Of a stretch of DNA of 64,000 nt, positions 46,605 through 56,192 are shown one piece after another. A model generated the notes under the pieces. It searched no databases, had not been told where the DNA came from, and worked only from the letters and a program-made list of their open reading frames with translations. The DNA comes from Anaerolineae bacterium (GTDB lineage: Bacteria; Chloroflexota; Anaerolineae; Aggregatilineales; Phototrophicaceae), in the NCBI GenBank assembly GCA_017303635.1, contig JAFLCG010000002.1, forward strand, positions 282,918-346,917, read 5' to 3'. A program made the position numbers and the translations under genes. Position 1 is the first letter of the stretch. Each line of letters begins with the position of its first letter.

Positions 46605-48296
46605 TTACGCTGCCGAGAATACCCACAGCCGATCATCAAAGGCATTCAGGAACAGGATACGGCTCCCATCGGCAGAGACTTCCCAACCGCCGTTGACGAT
46701 CTGGATCGGTTGGGTGGCTGGATCGGTCAAGGCACGCCGCTCGCCCGTCAGCGGATTGACCCACCATAGGGTTTGCACCGGGTTGGTCGGTTCAAAAGGG
46801 ATGACGTACAAGTTCTCGGCATCTCGCCAACGCCACGAGCCAAACCAGTCCATCTTTTGCGGCTGTGCGCCCGGTTCAGTGGCGATCAGGTAAATGCCAT
46901 CAGCGGCAGGATCATCCTGAAAGCTCAGATAGAACAGCATCCGTTGTCCACCCGGCGCGATACTGACCTCACGCAGGTTTTTCCAGGTGCCGAGGGTGAA
47001 TTCCTGCCCGCTGACGGTATCGTAGATCGAGAGCAGCGTGAGGTTGCTGGCCCGGACGCTGATGAGCAGTCGGTGCCCGTCGATCCAGCTCGCATTGCCG
47101 TTAGGCTGTTGGCTCACGCGGCGGGCGTTGGTGCCATTAAGATCACTTACCCAAATATCCGCCAGCACAGCTCGGCCTCCGGGGACAGCCTGCCCATCCC
47201 GACTGATCCACATCAAGCGGCTGTTATCCGCGCTGATGGCCGGGATCACGCCGCCGGTATTCAGGCTCAGTACTGCATTATCACTCAGGCGGCGGATGAT
47301 GGTTTCGCCGTTGGTGATGGTCGTTTCCAGAGTACCGTCTGCCGAGCGATAGGTTGGTGGAGCGCTCCCCACTGGCGAGAGCAAGCCCGCGTTGATCAGG
47401 TCCGACTGGAAGATGGTCGCCGCCTGCCCGCCTGAACCATCCATCACATAGAAGCGGCCACTATCCGCTGCGTCCCACCAGAAGGCGGTGCAGCAACCCG
47501 GATCGCTAACGGGCTGCCCACTGAGTGTAGTCGGCGGGCTGGCAAGCGGACGGGCCGGCAGCGGGTTGTTCGGGCGGCGCTGGGTTTGCCCCGGCGGCCA
47601 GGTGAGCGCATAGTTGTTCAGGCGTGCACCACCAAACGCCACCGGCGGCTGATCTTCCAGGCGTTGCCATTGACGGGGGTTGAGCAGATCTTGCTGGAAC
47701 AAAGGATACCCAAATGGTCCGATGGCGGTCAGCACATTCCATGGCAAATCAATGTAATCCAGCGGGTTGTAGGCAGTCCGGTAGTCGAGCGAGCGCACTT
47801 CCAGATGAAGATGCGGGCGCGAATCACAGGTGACATCCGGATCACCGGAGTAACCAACCAGTTGACCGCGGGTCACCGGCTGATACTGTAGCAGCGGCGC
47901 GGGTTCGACCAGATGACCATAGAGGGCGGTGATACCCAACTGCTCATGCCGGATGATGAGGTTATGGGGGCCAGCCCCAAAAGCCAGATTATCCACATAA
48001 ATGACATCGCCATCAGCCATCGCGACCAACGGGGTGCGGCAGGGCATCGAGAGGTCGAGGCCGAAGTGCAGCCCCTGACCAGCGCTGTACCACTGGGTGC
48101 CGAAGTTATAGGCTCCGGTGGTATTGCCGTAGGCCTGACCAAACATCCAGGTCGAGGGTCCAGGCAGTTCAGCCAGCGGCGAACCGAGCGGTTTACCGGA
48201 GTCCTGGGCACGTGTCACAAAGGGTATGATGACGAGCAGGATCACGAGATACAGTAAGGCTTGATGTCTGAAACGGGACACGAATACGTTCATCAT
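46605..48296 (-). CDS. Secreted M23 (LytM) peptidase fused to a beta-propeller
   Basis: 563 aa from the ATG at 48296 (GGGAG 6 nt upstream). Signal peptide about 12-29 (LYLVILLVIIPFVTRA). LytM-type zinc peptidase about 65-195 with metal motifs HFGLDLS, YGHL and HLHLEV, all ligands present. A propeller about 250-563 with TolB-like strands follows (SADNSRLMWISRDG, SIAPGGQRMLFYLS, SADGSRILFLNAF). M23 enzymes cut peptidoglycan cross-bridges; here the fusion could position the hydrolase on a partner. Its start lies 20 bp after the bactofilin-like gene's stop, so the two form an operon. Confidence 0.88.
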   Translation of the reverse strand: MMNVFVSRFRHQALLYLVILLVIIPFVTRAQDSGKPLGSPLAELPGPSTWMFGQAYGNTTGAYNFGTQWYSAGQGLHFGLDLSMPCRTPLVAMADGDVIYVDNLAFGAGPHNLIIRHEQLGITALYGHLVEPAPLLQYQPVTRGQLVGYSGDPDVTCDSRPHLHLEVRSLDYRTAYNPLDYIDLPWNVLTAIGPFGYPLFQQDLLNPRQWQRLEDQPPVAFGGARLNNYALTWPPGQTQRRPNNPLPARPLASPPTTLSGQPVSDPGCCTAFWWDAADSGRFYVMDGSGGQAATIFQSDLINAGLLSPVGSAPPTYRSADGTLETTITNGETIIRRLSDNAVLSLNTGGVIPAISADNSRLMWISRDGQAVPGGRAVLADIWVSDLNGTNARRVSQQPNGNASWIDGHRLLISVRASNLTLLSIYDTVSGQEFTLGTWKNLREVSIAPGGQRMLFYLSFQDDPAADGIYLIATEPGAQPQKMDWFGSWRWRDAENLYVIPFEPTNPVQTLWWVNPLTGERRALTDPATQPIQIVNGGWEVSADGSRILFLNAFDDRLWVFSAA

Positions 48297-48315
48297 CCGG
48301 TTGCTCCCTGCAAGT

Positions 48316-49806
48316 TCAACTTTTCGATGGAGGGTCATCATCCCACCAGGTAAAACCTGGCGGCAGATTATCCAGCCCGGGCGGACGGATGGGCAGTTCA
48401 ATCAAGGGCGGAGGGGGAACCCGTTTGGGATTTTTACGGGCGATTTCCATCAGCTTATCGTAATCCAACGGCCTGACTGGTTGGTTGAAGCGGATGCCGC
48501 GCAACTGCTCCAGCCACATCCGTAAAGCCAATGCCATGGCACCCAGACCGAACAGAATCGCCAGCACATTGACCGATAGACCAACCCACGGAACCGGCGA
48601 GAGCAGCGCCAGCAGGGTACAGCCCACGCCTTGCCCGATGAGTGCGACCCGGCGGCTGTTATCATCACCAATTGTGACGCGCACCAACCAGCGCCCAATC
48701 CACAGGCAGGCCAGTGCCCGGCTGACAAAGAAGATCAGGAAATAGAGTACGATCACCGCCACCACGACCACGGTGCTGGCACCAATCCCCCACAACATGA
48801 GCAGCGTTTCCAACCGGACGAAGGCGAGGATAAAGGCGATCAGGAGGGCGACCAGAATCGCCAGCAGCAGGGCCGGTAGGGAAGCCACAGCGCTCAGCAG
48901 ACCAGCACCGAACGAACGCAGCGGACGCTGCCGGAGACTCCGCGCTGGAGAGAGGTAACTGCGGGGGACGACAAACAGGGCGATTACCCCAATCACCAGC
49001 AGCGTAATGAATTCGCGCAGGGATTGTGTCAGGAACGTGCCTAAACCCGGCTGCTGCTCTGGCGTGATGATGGCAGTAAGGTCAGGCTGTAGCACGGTTT
49101 GGACGTATTCAGTGCGACCGGTGACCTGCCCGGCGATCTCCCCCTGGCCAATGCCTGTATAGCGCAGATTACCTTCGACTTGCCCGCTGGTGCCAATGCT
49201 CAGTCCGGGCGGCAGCAGATCGACATTCCATTCAAACGGGATACGGATGGCCTGCACCTGCGATAGCCCCAGCGAATTGCTATCGCCGACGGTCGCTTCC
49301 ACATCGCCGCGCACTATGCCGTCAATTTGCAGCGCTGATCCCCAGTAATTGACGTTGCCAGACGTGGTACCGTCCAGCTGGGTCTGATAGCCGGCACCGA
49401 TGATCGAGCCGGGGAACTGCCCCTCAGGTTCCTGCGCGGTGCTGAGGCTTAGGTACATGAGGGACGGATCGCGCCCGCTAAAGGTCGCTTCCGGCAGCAG
49501 GCGCAAGACGGCCCCGCCGAAGATGAGGTCATCGCCGACCTGTCCGGTCACATCCAGTTGACCCGCCAGCAAGTAGATATCGCCATCCACCTGACCGTTG
49601 ATGACCGCACGGGTAGCAGCACCCAGCAGATTGCCGGTGATGCGTCCATCCACTGTTAAGGTGCGGCATAAAATAAACAGATCATCTTCGATCACTTCTT
49701 CAGCCGCGATCACACACTGATCGCCCTGGCGTGTTTCATTGGCGCTGACCGATGACACGCCGCCCAGCAAAATCAGCAACAGAACCAGTACCGTAAGTCG
49801 TCGCAC
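48316..49806 (-). CDS. Bactofilin-like membrane protein
   Basis: 496 aa. Signal peptide 1-22. Residues 30-270 consist of short beta-helix repeats of polymer-forming cytoskeletal/bactofilin type (LTVDGRITGNLLGAATRAVI, INGQVDGDIYLLAGQLDVTG, QIDGIVRGDVEAT). Four to five transmembrane helices follow (about 285-305, 325-350, 355-385, 405-435), then a Pro-rich cytoplasmic end. Unlike classical cytosolic bactofilins the beta-helix would be outside the membrane. Co-transcribed with the M23 peptidase, so it is likely an envelope-shaping or wall-remodelling pair. Confidence 0.85.
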   Translation of the reverse strand: MRRLTVLVLLLILLGGVSSVSANETRQGDQCVIAAEEVIEDDLFILCRTLTVDGRITGNLLGAATRAVINGQVDGDIYLLAGQLDVTGQVGDDLIFGGAVLRLLPEATFSGRDPSLMYLSLSTAQEPEGQFPGSIIGAGYQTQLDGTTSGNVNYWGSALQIDGIVRGDVEATVGDSNSLGLSQVQAIRIPFEWNVDLLPPGLSIGTSGQVEGNLRYTGIGQGEIAGQVTGRTEYVQTVLQPDLTAIITPEQQPGLGTFLTQSLREFITLLVIGVIALFVVPRSYLSPARSLRQRPLRSFGAGLLSAVASLPALLLAILVALLIAFILAFVRLETLLMLWGIGASTVVVVAVIVLYFLIFFVSRALACLWIGRWLVRVTIGDDNSRRVALIGQGVGCTLLALLSPVPWVGLSVNVLAILFGLGAMALALRMWLEQLRGIRFNQPVRPLDYDKLMEIARKNPKRVPPPPLIELPIRPPGLDNLPPGFTWWDDDPPSKS

Positions 49807-49866
49807 AATCGAACCCTGACACTAACCGGACCCATCGAGAAGGCCATCAGTATAACTGGTTCGTGC

Positions 49867-50979
49867 TCAGTAGGCAGATAGGGTATTCAGGCCCTGTTCC
49901 AGATCGGTCAGTAAATCATCAACATGCTCGATGCCGGCGCTCAGGCGGATAAATCCCTCGCTCACAGCGTCCCCACCCCAACGGGCGCGGCGTTCGGCCA
50001 TGGTGTGTAGCCCGCCAAAGCTGGTCGCTTCGGAGATCAAGTGGCAGGATGCGAGGAAGCGTTCAGCGGCAGTGCGATCCGCGAGGGTGAAGCTGACCAC
50101 CGGCCCAAAGTGGCGCATTTGACGGGCAGCTATCGGGTGCGATGGATCATCCGGCAGGCCAGGATAGCGAACGCTCAACACTGCCGGATGGCGCTGGAGG
50201 AAGGCAGCCAGCGCCAGCGCATTGGCACAGGCGCGTTCCAGGCGCAGCGCCAGGGTCGCCAGGGATCGGTGCGCCAGCCAGACCTCCATCGGGCCAGGAA
50301 TAGCCCCGATCTGGGTGCGCCAGACCCGCACCGGGTCGAGCAAGGCCGCGTCCCGGGCGGCGACATGCCCCAGCAGCAGATCGCTGTGGCCGGTCAGCGC
50401 TTTGGTATCGGAGGCGACCGAATAATCCGCACCCAGTACCAATGGTTGCTGACCGAGCGCGGTCGGAGTGGTGTTATCGACAGCCACCAACGCGCCTTCC
50501 GCATGGGCAGCCTCGACCAGGGTGGCAATTTCGCACACCTCCAGACCGGGGTTGGTCGGGGTTTCCAGCCAGACTAATTTGGCACCCTTGATGTGTTCGA
50601 TCTGGGCATTGCCCGCCGTCGGAGCCAACCGAACCTGGACACCCATCTGCGTGAAGTAGCCGGTGGCGATCAGGCGGGTGGTGTAATAGGAATCGGCAGG
50701 CAGTACGGCGATGTCACCGGGGCGCAGCACAGCCCCGAAGATCGAGGCAATCGCCGCCATGCCGGAGCCAAAGACCAGCGCCGGGCCGCCTTCCAGCTCC
50801 GCCAGCGCCGCCTCAAAGTGAGTCCAGGTCGGGTTATGAAAGCGCCCGTAGGTGTAGCTGGACGTGGTCGGATCGCCCGCCAGATGATAGGGAGCGGCGA
50901 AGGTCGGGCCGGGCAGGAACGGCGCGCCCTGCTCGACCGGGGGCAGACCGGCGCGAATCACACGGGTAGAGGGGTGCAT
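49867..50979 (-). CDS. Cys/Met-metabolism PLP-dependent enzyme
   Basis: 370 aa, gamma-family (cystathionine gamma-synthase/lyase, methionine gamma-lyase). PLP Lys193 lies in SDTKALTGHSD, Asp168 in VAVDNTT, and SYTYGRFHNPTW corresponds to the Y-x-R phosphate-binding stretch. The exact reaction is not decidable; the GHSD context resembles lyases. Single gene; upstream is a 456-bp gap. Confidence 0.88.
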   Translation of the reverse strand: MHPSTRVIRAGLPPVEQGAPFLPGPTFAAPYHLAGDPTTSSYTYGRFHNPTWTHFEAALAELEGGPALVFGSGMAAIASIFGAVLRPGDIAVLPADSYYTTRLIATGYFTQMGVQVRLAPTAGNAQIEHIKGAKLVWLETPTNPGLEVCEIATLVEAAHAEGALVAVDNTTPTALGQQPLVLGADYSVASDTKALTGHSDLLLGHVAARDAALLDPVRVWRTQIGAIPGPMEVWLAHRSLATLALRLERACANALALAAFLQRHPAVLSVRYPGLPDDPSHPIAARQMRHFGPVVSFTLADRTAAERFLASCHLISEATSFGGLHTMAERRARWGGDAVSEGFIRLSAGIEHVDDLLTDLEQGLNTLSAY

Positions 50980-51217
50980 AGGTCGTCCTCAGGAATTCAG
51001 CAAAAGGTAGATGAGCGCCTCTATCATCCCCTCAAAAGTGACAAATTTGAATCGCTAGATTGGTCGTTTTTGGAGCGCTTGCGGCGGCGGCGACGGCGGC
51101 GGGGCACATTTCACGATTTTGATTCACGGGATTCAACGGGTTTGTTGAGAATTTTCAGGTGGTTCCCGGATTCAGGGCGAGGACAACCTCAGTCTAGCAT
51201 TGATTGGGATGTGATAT

Positions 51218-51231
51218 GGAACATATGTTCC
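51218..51231. promoter_or_regulatory. 14-bp palindrome GGAACATATGTTCC
   Basis: Third copy of the GAAC-N4-GTTC palindrome, with an identical core to 11762-11783, followed by a partial repeat TTTGTTCCGG. It lies in the 50980-51435 gap, about 205 bp before the aldolase. The rest of that gap holds a CGG-rich run (about 51081-51104) and no convincing gene. Confidence 0.5.
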
Positions 51232-51435
51232 GACTTTGTTCCGGTTTTTTTGCAAGGGGTAGCACCACACTAGATCGGGGAGAGGGGAACCGGACTGACC
51301 TTTGAAGAGCTGTTCCGCGCAAGCACTTGCGCTTGTGGCTAAGCTATCCGAAACTGAAGCGCAATGGATTCGTTGATTGAACAAATCGACCACCGCTTTT
51401 TTACTCAAATGACTGACCAGATAAGGCCTTAACCC

Positions 51436-52197
51436 ATGAGAACCAATACTGCCAAAGCCAAACTCAAAAGCGGAGAAGCCATCTACGGCTGCTTCGTCCG
51501 CACGCCCGATCCCAGCCTGGTTGAATTCCTGGGCTATCAGGGGTGGGATTTTATGATCTTCGACGGCGAACACGGCACCCTGAGCGTCCGTGATTGTGAG
51601 GACATGACCCGCGCCGCCGAACTGCGCGGGGTGACTCCGCTGGTGCGGGCGACCGTCAACCAACCGCATATTCTGCTGCGCTTCCTCGATACGGGTGTGC
51701 AGGGGGCGCACGTCCCCTGGGTGAATTCCGGCGCAGAAGCGGAAGCCGCCGTACAGGCCATCAAGTATGGGCCGCGCGGCGTGCGCGGACTGGGCGGGGT
51801 GCGTGCCACCACCTACGGGCAGGCCATGAGCTTTGGCGACTATGTGCCGAAGGCCAACGCCGAAACCTTGAGCGTCATCCACATTGAGACGGTCGAGGCC
51901 GTCAACGCCCTGCCGGATATTCTGGCGGTGCCGGATGTGGATGTGGTCTTCATCGGCCCGACCGATCTGTCGCAATCGCTGGGCGTGCCGGGGCAGAATA
52001 ACCATCCCGCTGTGCTGGAACAGATCGACCGCATCTTTGAGATGACCCTCAAGACGGATGTCGCAGTCGGTACGATTGCCAAGGATGCGGCGGCGGCCCG
52101 GCAGTGGGCGGAGCGCGGCGCACGTTACATGGTCATCACGTTGGAAGGCATCCTGGGGCCAGCCTGCCGCGATTACCTCAAGGCGGTGCGGGCATGA
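51436..52197 (+). CDS. HpcH/HpaI-family class II aldolase
   Basis: 253 aa. Metal-dependent pyruvate aldolase family acting on 2-keto-3-deoxy acids. Features: FMIFDGEHG, GAHVPWVNSGAEAEAAVQ, metal Glu in IHIETVEAV and metal Asp in IGPTDLSQSLG. An expected R-containing loop is present (LVRATVNQPH). It overlaps the next gene by 4 bp. With the isomerase next to it, it suggests sugar-acid breakdown to pyruvate plus an aldehyde. Confidence 0.9.
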   Translation: MRTNTAKAKLKSGEAIYGCFVRTPDPSLVEFLGYQGWDFMIFDGEHGTLSVRDCEDMTRAAELRGVTPLVRATVNQPHILLRFLDTGVQGAHVPWVNSGAEAEAAVQAIKYGPRGVRGLGGVRATTYGQAMSFGDYVPKANAETLSVIHIETVEAVNALPDILAVPDVDVVFIGPTDLSQSLGVPGQNNHPAVLEQIDRIFEMTLKTDVAVGTIAKDAAAARQWAERGARYMVITLEGILGPACRDYLKAVRA

Positions 52198-53195
52198 AAC
52201 TGGGCATCAATACGCACTTCATCATGAAGTTCGACTATGCAGCCGGGTTGGACTTCTGCCAGAGCCTGGGTGTTAAGGCGATGGAACTGGCCGCGACCGG
52301 CCCGGCAGCCGCCAAGTACTGCGATGTGGATCGGCTGCTGGAGGATGCCGATGCGCGCGCTCATTGGCTGGAGGACTACACCCGCCGCGGTCTGGAACTC
52401 TACTCGTTCAGCGGGCACGGGACGCCGCTGGCCCCGGACCCCCGGATTCGTGCGGAATATTCCCGGCAGTTCACGCAGGCCTGCCGCCTGATGGCGAAGC
52501 TGGGCGTGACCCGCATGGCGCTGGTGGCGGGTTTGCCGGAAGGGGCCGAAGGCGACTCGCTCCCAGCCTGGATTGTGAATACGGATCTGCCGCTGTACCG
52601 GGATGCCCTCGAATGGCAGTGGGAAGAACGCCTGCTCCCGTTCTGGCGCGAGCATGGGCAGATTGCCGCCGATCATGGCGTAACCCTGTGTTTTGAGATG
52701 CAGGTCAACGATATGATCCACACACCGGGCAAGCTGATACGCCTGCGGGAAGCCATCGGGCCGGTGGTCGGTTGCAACTTTGACATCTCCCATATGTGGG
52801 CACAGGGGATTGATCCGTTTGAGGCCATTCATGAACTGGGCGGCCTCATCCAGAATGTCCATCTCAAGGATACGCTGCTGCACGGACCAAACCTGCGTAA
52901 GCGCGGTTACTTCGACTCGACCAGCCCGACCATGCCCGCCGAGCGTTCATGGACGTTCACCATCCCCGGCTGGGGACATGGCGAACAGGTCTGGCGGGAG
53001 GTGATTGCAGCGCTGCGGCTGGTGGGCTATGACGGCATCCTCTCATTGGAGATGGAAAGCGAATATATCGAAATTCAGGAAGGTTTGGAGAAATCAGCGG
53101 CTTTCATCCGTCCGCTGATTTTGGAAGTGCCGCCCGGCCCGGCCTGGTGGCAAGTGACTGAGGTTCATGCTCTTTCTCACGACAAGAAAGCGTAA
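52194..53195 (+). CDS. Sugar phosphate isomerase/epimerase-like TIM barrel
   Basis: 333 aa from the ATG at 52194, overlapping the aldolase stop (ATGA); this makes a longer in-frame start upstream unlikely. Xylose-isomerase-like AP endonuclease fold with metal ligands in CFEMQVND, CNFDISHM, QNVHLKD and LSLEMES. It probably interconverts keto/aldo or epimeric sugars feeding the aldolase. 2-bp gap to the next gene. Confidence 0.88.
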   Translation: MKLGINTHFIMKFDYAAGLDFCQSLGVKAMELAATGPAAAKYCDVDRLLEDADARAHWLEDYTRRGLELYSFSGHGTPLAPDPRIRAEYSRQFTQACRLMAKLGVTRMALVAGLPEGAEGDSLPAWIVNTDLPLYRDALEWQWEERLLPFWREHGQIAADHGVTLCFEMQVNDMIHTPGKLIRLREAIGPVVGCNFDISHMWAQGIDPFEAIHELGGLIQNVHLKDTLLHGPNLRKRGYFDSTSPTMPAERSWTFTIPGWGHGEQVWREVIAALRLVGYDGILSLEMESEYIEIQEGLEKSAAFIRPLILEVPPGPAWWQVTEVHALSHDKKA

Positions 53196-53197
53196 AA

Positions 53198-53893
53198 ATG
53201 GCTATTCAAATTGAATTCATTGGTCATGCCTGTTTTCGTCTGTGGGTGGACGGTCGTCCTCGTTTGATGACCGATCCGTTTCATCATGCCGATCTCAAGA
53301 TACCGGATGACGGACGGCGCTACGAAACGGAGATTGTCATCGTCAGCTCGCTGCTGGATGAGTCGCACAACAATTACGAGTTGGCCTCCGGCTCCCCGCA
53401 GGTGATTGATGCGCTGGCGGTGGCGCAGGGGCAGGCCACTGCTGAAGTCGATGGGCAGCCGGTCTACTGTGTGCTGGCGGGGGAGAACGAAGACCGCCCG
53501 GATAATCCCAAGGACAACGCCTGTTACGCCTTTTGCCTGGATGGAGTCTGGTTCGTCCATCTGGGCGATACCGGCTATGGCCTGACCGAAGCCGAGATGG
53601 CCCCCTGGGTCGGGCGCTGTGATGTGCTGCTGCCGATCGTGGGCGAGAAGTTCACGCTCTCACTGGATGATCTGGAGCCGATGATCGAGTTCCTGAAGCC
53701 GAAGGTGATCTTCCCGATGCACTATAACCTGCCACCCGTGGGGCCGTTGATGTCCCCGGTGAGCAAGTTCATCGAGCGGCGCAAAGACCGCGACCCCATC
53801 GTGATGGTGCCGCATCACACCGTGCCGCTCTCGCTGGAGCCGGTGCTGCCCGGTCGCCCCACCGTGGTGGTATTGCAAAATTCAGGCTGGTGA
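53198..53893 (+). CDS. Metallo-beta-lactamase-fold protein with degenerate metal site
   Basis: 231 aa, UlaG-like fold. IGHACFRL, TDPF, HLGDTG and FPMHYN are in place, but the defining HxHxDH motif reads as L52-x-D54-x-S56-H57 (SSLLDESHNN), leaving one of four ligands. It therefore probably lacks the dinuclear centre and may be catalytically altered or a binding protein. UlaG-type enzymes open sugar-acid lactones, which fits the operon. Third gene of the cassette. Confidence 0.82.
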   Translation: MAIQIEFIGHACFRLWVDGRPRLMTDPFHHADLKIPDDGRRYETEIVIVSSLLDESHNNYELASGSPQVIDALAVAQGQATAEVDGQPVYCVLAGENEDRPDNPKDNACYAFCLDGVWFVHLGDTGYGLTEAEMAPWVGRCDVLLPIVGEKFTLSLDDLEPMIEFLKPKVIFPMHYNLPPVGPLMSPVSKFIERRKDRDPIVMVPHHTVPLSLEPVLPGRPTVVVLQNSGW

Positions 53894-53937
53894 CGCATCC
53901 AAACCGCAAATCCGCTTGGAAGGATTTAGTGTATATC

Positions 53938-53963
53938 GTAGGGACGGCATTTTTGCCGTCCTT
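53938..53963 (+). repeat. REP-like GTAGGG hairpin, copy 4
   Basis: GTAGGGACGGCA, loop TTTT, TGCCGTCC. It shares its layout with the copy at 11813-11839. It follows the catabolic cassette by 45 bp. Confidence 0.5.
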
Positions 53964-54061
53964 GAGCACGGACTACGAATGCGTCCCGCTGGGCGCACAG
54001 GTAATCCCTCGCCCGAAATGGCAAAATGGGTGAGAGGCGCGATGACCAGCAACCGAGCCGC

Positions 54062-54547
54062 TTAGCCCACCCGTTTTTCGATGAGCGTGCGCGTCATCTG
54101 CTCCAGATGCAGCGTATCATGCATGGTTTCCAGCGTCAGTTGATCGAACAGCGAGAGCGGCCCCCGCACCGGGTGAATCGCCACCCGATCCCAGTCCGAG
54201 TCCGGGCGGGCTTTCAGATAGGCCACATGCTCAGCGCGGCGCGCCTTCCAGGACTCGATCAGTGCGTCTACCGAAAGCGTATTGTATTGATGTTCCAACG
54301 CCAGCGCATCCGGCTGGGGGAACGGCAGCGCACCGTTTTCCTGCTCTACGGTGACATGCACCCGCTCGGAAAAGACCGCTTCAAAATCATTCAAATGACC
54401 GAGGATCTCCAGCGCCGTCCAGCCGGTGCCGCCATCGCGGTAGGTGGTGATCGCCACTGGGTCCGCCATGCGGATCACGCGCTCGATGGACTGGATGTTG
54501 TTCTCCAGTTGGGTGAACTGCCAGGCGCGGATTTGAGCGAGAGTCAT
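54062..54547 (-). CDS. DinB/YfiT-family protein
   Basis: 161 aa four-helix bundle. His triad of the DinB family: H in ILGHLNDFE, H in AEHVAYLK, and H in MHDTLHLEQM. Such proteins bind divalent metal and include thiol S-transferases (bacillithiol/mycothiol dependent). The specific role is unknown despite the damage-inducible name. Confidence 0.85.
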   Translation of the reverse strand: MTLAQIRAWQFTQLENNIQSIERVIRMADPVAITTYRDGGTGWTALEILGHLNDFEAVFSERVHVTVEQENGALPFPQPDALALEHQYNTLSVDALIESWKARRAEHVAYLKARPDSDWDRVAIHPVRGPLSLFDQLTLETMHDTLHLEQMTRTLIEKRVG

Positions 54548-54653
54548 GTGTATCGATCCTTATTGTGGGATGAAACCAGCCTTCAGCGACCAAGCTATCT
54601 CTGTATTCTGTTCTGTTTCACTCATTCAGGTTGCACTGCTTCACTGACCACTT

Positions 54654-56003
54654 CTACAGCAGCCCAAACTCCTGCTCCGCCTGGGTGAGCGAGGTCTCAA
54701 AGCGTTCGAGCCCCTCTTCCAGTGTCGGACGGTCGATCATCAGCGCAGGGCAGAAGCGCAGGGTCGATTCACCACAGCCGAGGATCAGCAGACCGTTATC
54801 AATGGCGATGCGCTCCACCCGGTTGCGGAGTTCCTTCGCCGGGGAGCGGCGGTCATCCAGCACCAGTTCGGCCCCGATCATCAGACCGCGCCCATCGACG
54901 CGCCCGTGCCGCATGGAAGGATGATGGCTCATCATCTCCTCCAGGCACTCCTTGAGGAATTCACCCTGGGTCGCGGCATTCTGCATCATGCCGGTTTCGA
55001 TCAGTTCCAATGTGGCGAGCGCCGCGGCACAGGCCAGCGGATTGCCTGCGTAGGTCGACCCATGAGAACCGGGCGGCCAGGACATGATGTGTTCGCGGGC
55101 GATCACGGCCCCCAGCGGCATGCCGCTGGCGATTCCCTTGGCGCTGCAGACCACATCCGGTTCAACGCCATGATGCTGCATGGCCCACCACTGCCCGGTG
55201 CGCCCGATGCCGCTCTGAATTTCGTCGGCGATCATGATGATACCGTACTGGTCGCAAATATCGCGCAACTGCTGGATGAAGCGGCTATCGGGGAAGATGT
55301 AACCCCCTTCGCCTTGCAGCGGCTCGAAGACTATGGCGGCGACACTATCCGCCGGCAGGATGCGCTTGAACAACACATCAGTGATGTAATCGGCGCAGGT
55401 ACAGTGGGCGCGGCAGGCGGCCTCTTCCCGGTGGTGCATACAGCGGTAAGGATTGTTATAGGGGACGTGGTGTACGCCGGGGATCATGGGGAAAAAGCCA
55501 TCGCGCTGGATGACTTTGCTGGCCGTCAAGGAGAGTGAACCCATCGTCCGCCCATGAAAGCCGCCGAAGAACGCAATCACGTTATGTCGACCGGTGTACC
55601 ACTTCGCCATCTTCACCGCGCCTTCGACCGCTTCGGTGCCGGAGTTGGTCAGGAAGACTTTCCCCGCTTCATTGAATGGCGCGATCTCCGCCAGCTTCTC
55701 CGCCAGCCGCACCTGCACATCGTAGTAATAATCCGTCCCGGCAATGTGGATGAAGCGTTTGGCTTGCTCGGTGATGGCTTCGACCACTTTTGGGTGAGAA
55801 TGTCCGGTCGAGGTGACGGCGATGCCCGCCGCAAAATCCACATACTCATTCCCGTCCACATCCCAGACGCGGGCACCTTCCCCGCGTTCAATGACGAACG
55901 GGTAGCGTGGTGCGAGCGCGGCGGTCATAACAGCCGTATCGCGGTCAATCAGGTTTTGGGCGATAGGGCCGGGGCGCGATGTGCTGGCGGTGGTGATCGG
56001 CAT
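54654..56003 (-). CDS. Class III PLP aminotransferase (4-aminobutyrate/acetylornithine type)
   Basis: 449 aa. PLP Lys289 (SAKGIASGM), Asp260 in IMIADEIQSGIGRTG, GGFHGRTMG and EPLQGEGGY are diagnostic of omega-amino aminotransferases. A Cys/His-rich insert (CMHHREEAAC then HCTC, about 188-203) near the active-site entrance resembles that of archaeal-type GABA aminotransferases. Likely substrates are 4-aminobutyrate, ornithine derivatives or similar. Confidence 0.9.
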   Translation of the reverse strand: MPITTASTSRPGPIAQNLIDRDTAVMTAALAPRYPFVIERGEGARVWDVDGNEYVDFAAGIAVTSTGHSHPKVVEAITEQAKRFIHIAGTDYYYDVQVRLAEKLAEIAPFNEAGKVFLTNSGTEAVEGAVKMAKWYTGRHNVIAFFGGFHGRTMGSLSLTASKVIQRDGFFPMIPGVHHVPYNNPYRCMHHREEAACRAHCTCADYITDVLFKRILPADSVAAIVFEPLQGEGGYIFPDSRFIQQLRDICDQYGIIMIADEIQSGIGRTGQWWAMQHHGVEPDVVCSAKGIASGMPLGAVIAREHIMSWPPGSHGSTYAGNPLACAAALATLELIETGMMQNAATQGEFLKECLEEMMSHHPSMRHGRVDGRGLMIGAELVLDDRRSPAKELRNRVERIAIDNGLLILGCGESTLRFCPALMIDRPTLEEGLERFETSLTQAEQEFGLL

Positions 56004-56192
56004 GGTCAGGTCACTCCGGGTTGTACACTGTGCTGCGTTTGAATTGTGCTATGTGCACGAGGTTAGCGCCCACAGTATACAGCGGCCTATCACGCGGCGG
56101 CAAGGGGCGGGGGAGTCCATCCGTGTTGGCCTTCAGCCCGGAATCAAAAACGCGCATCATCATTTGTGCGCGTTTTTGAATAAACTGTCCGG

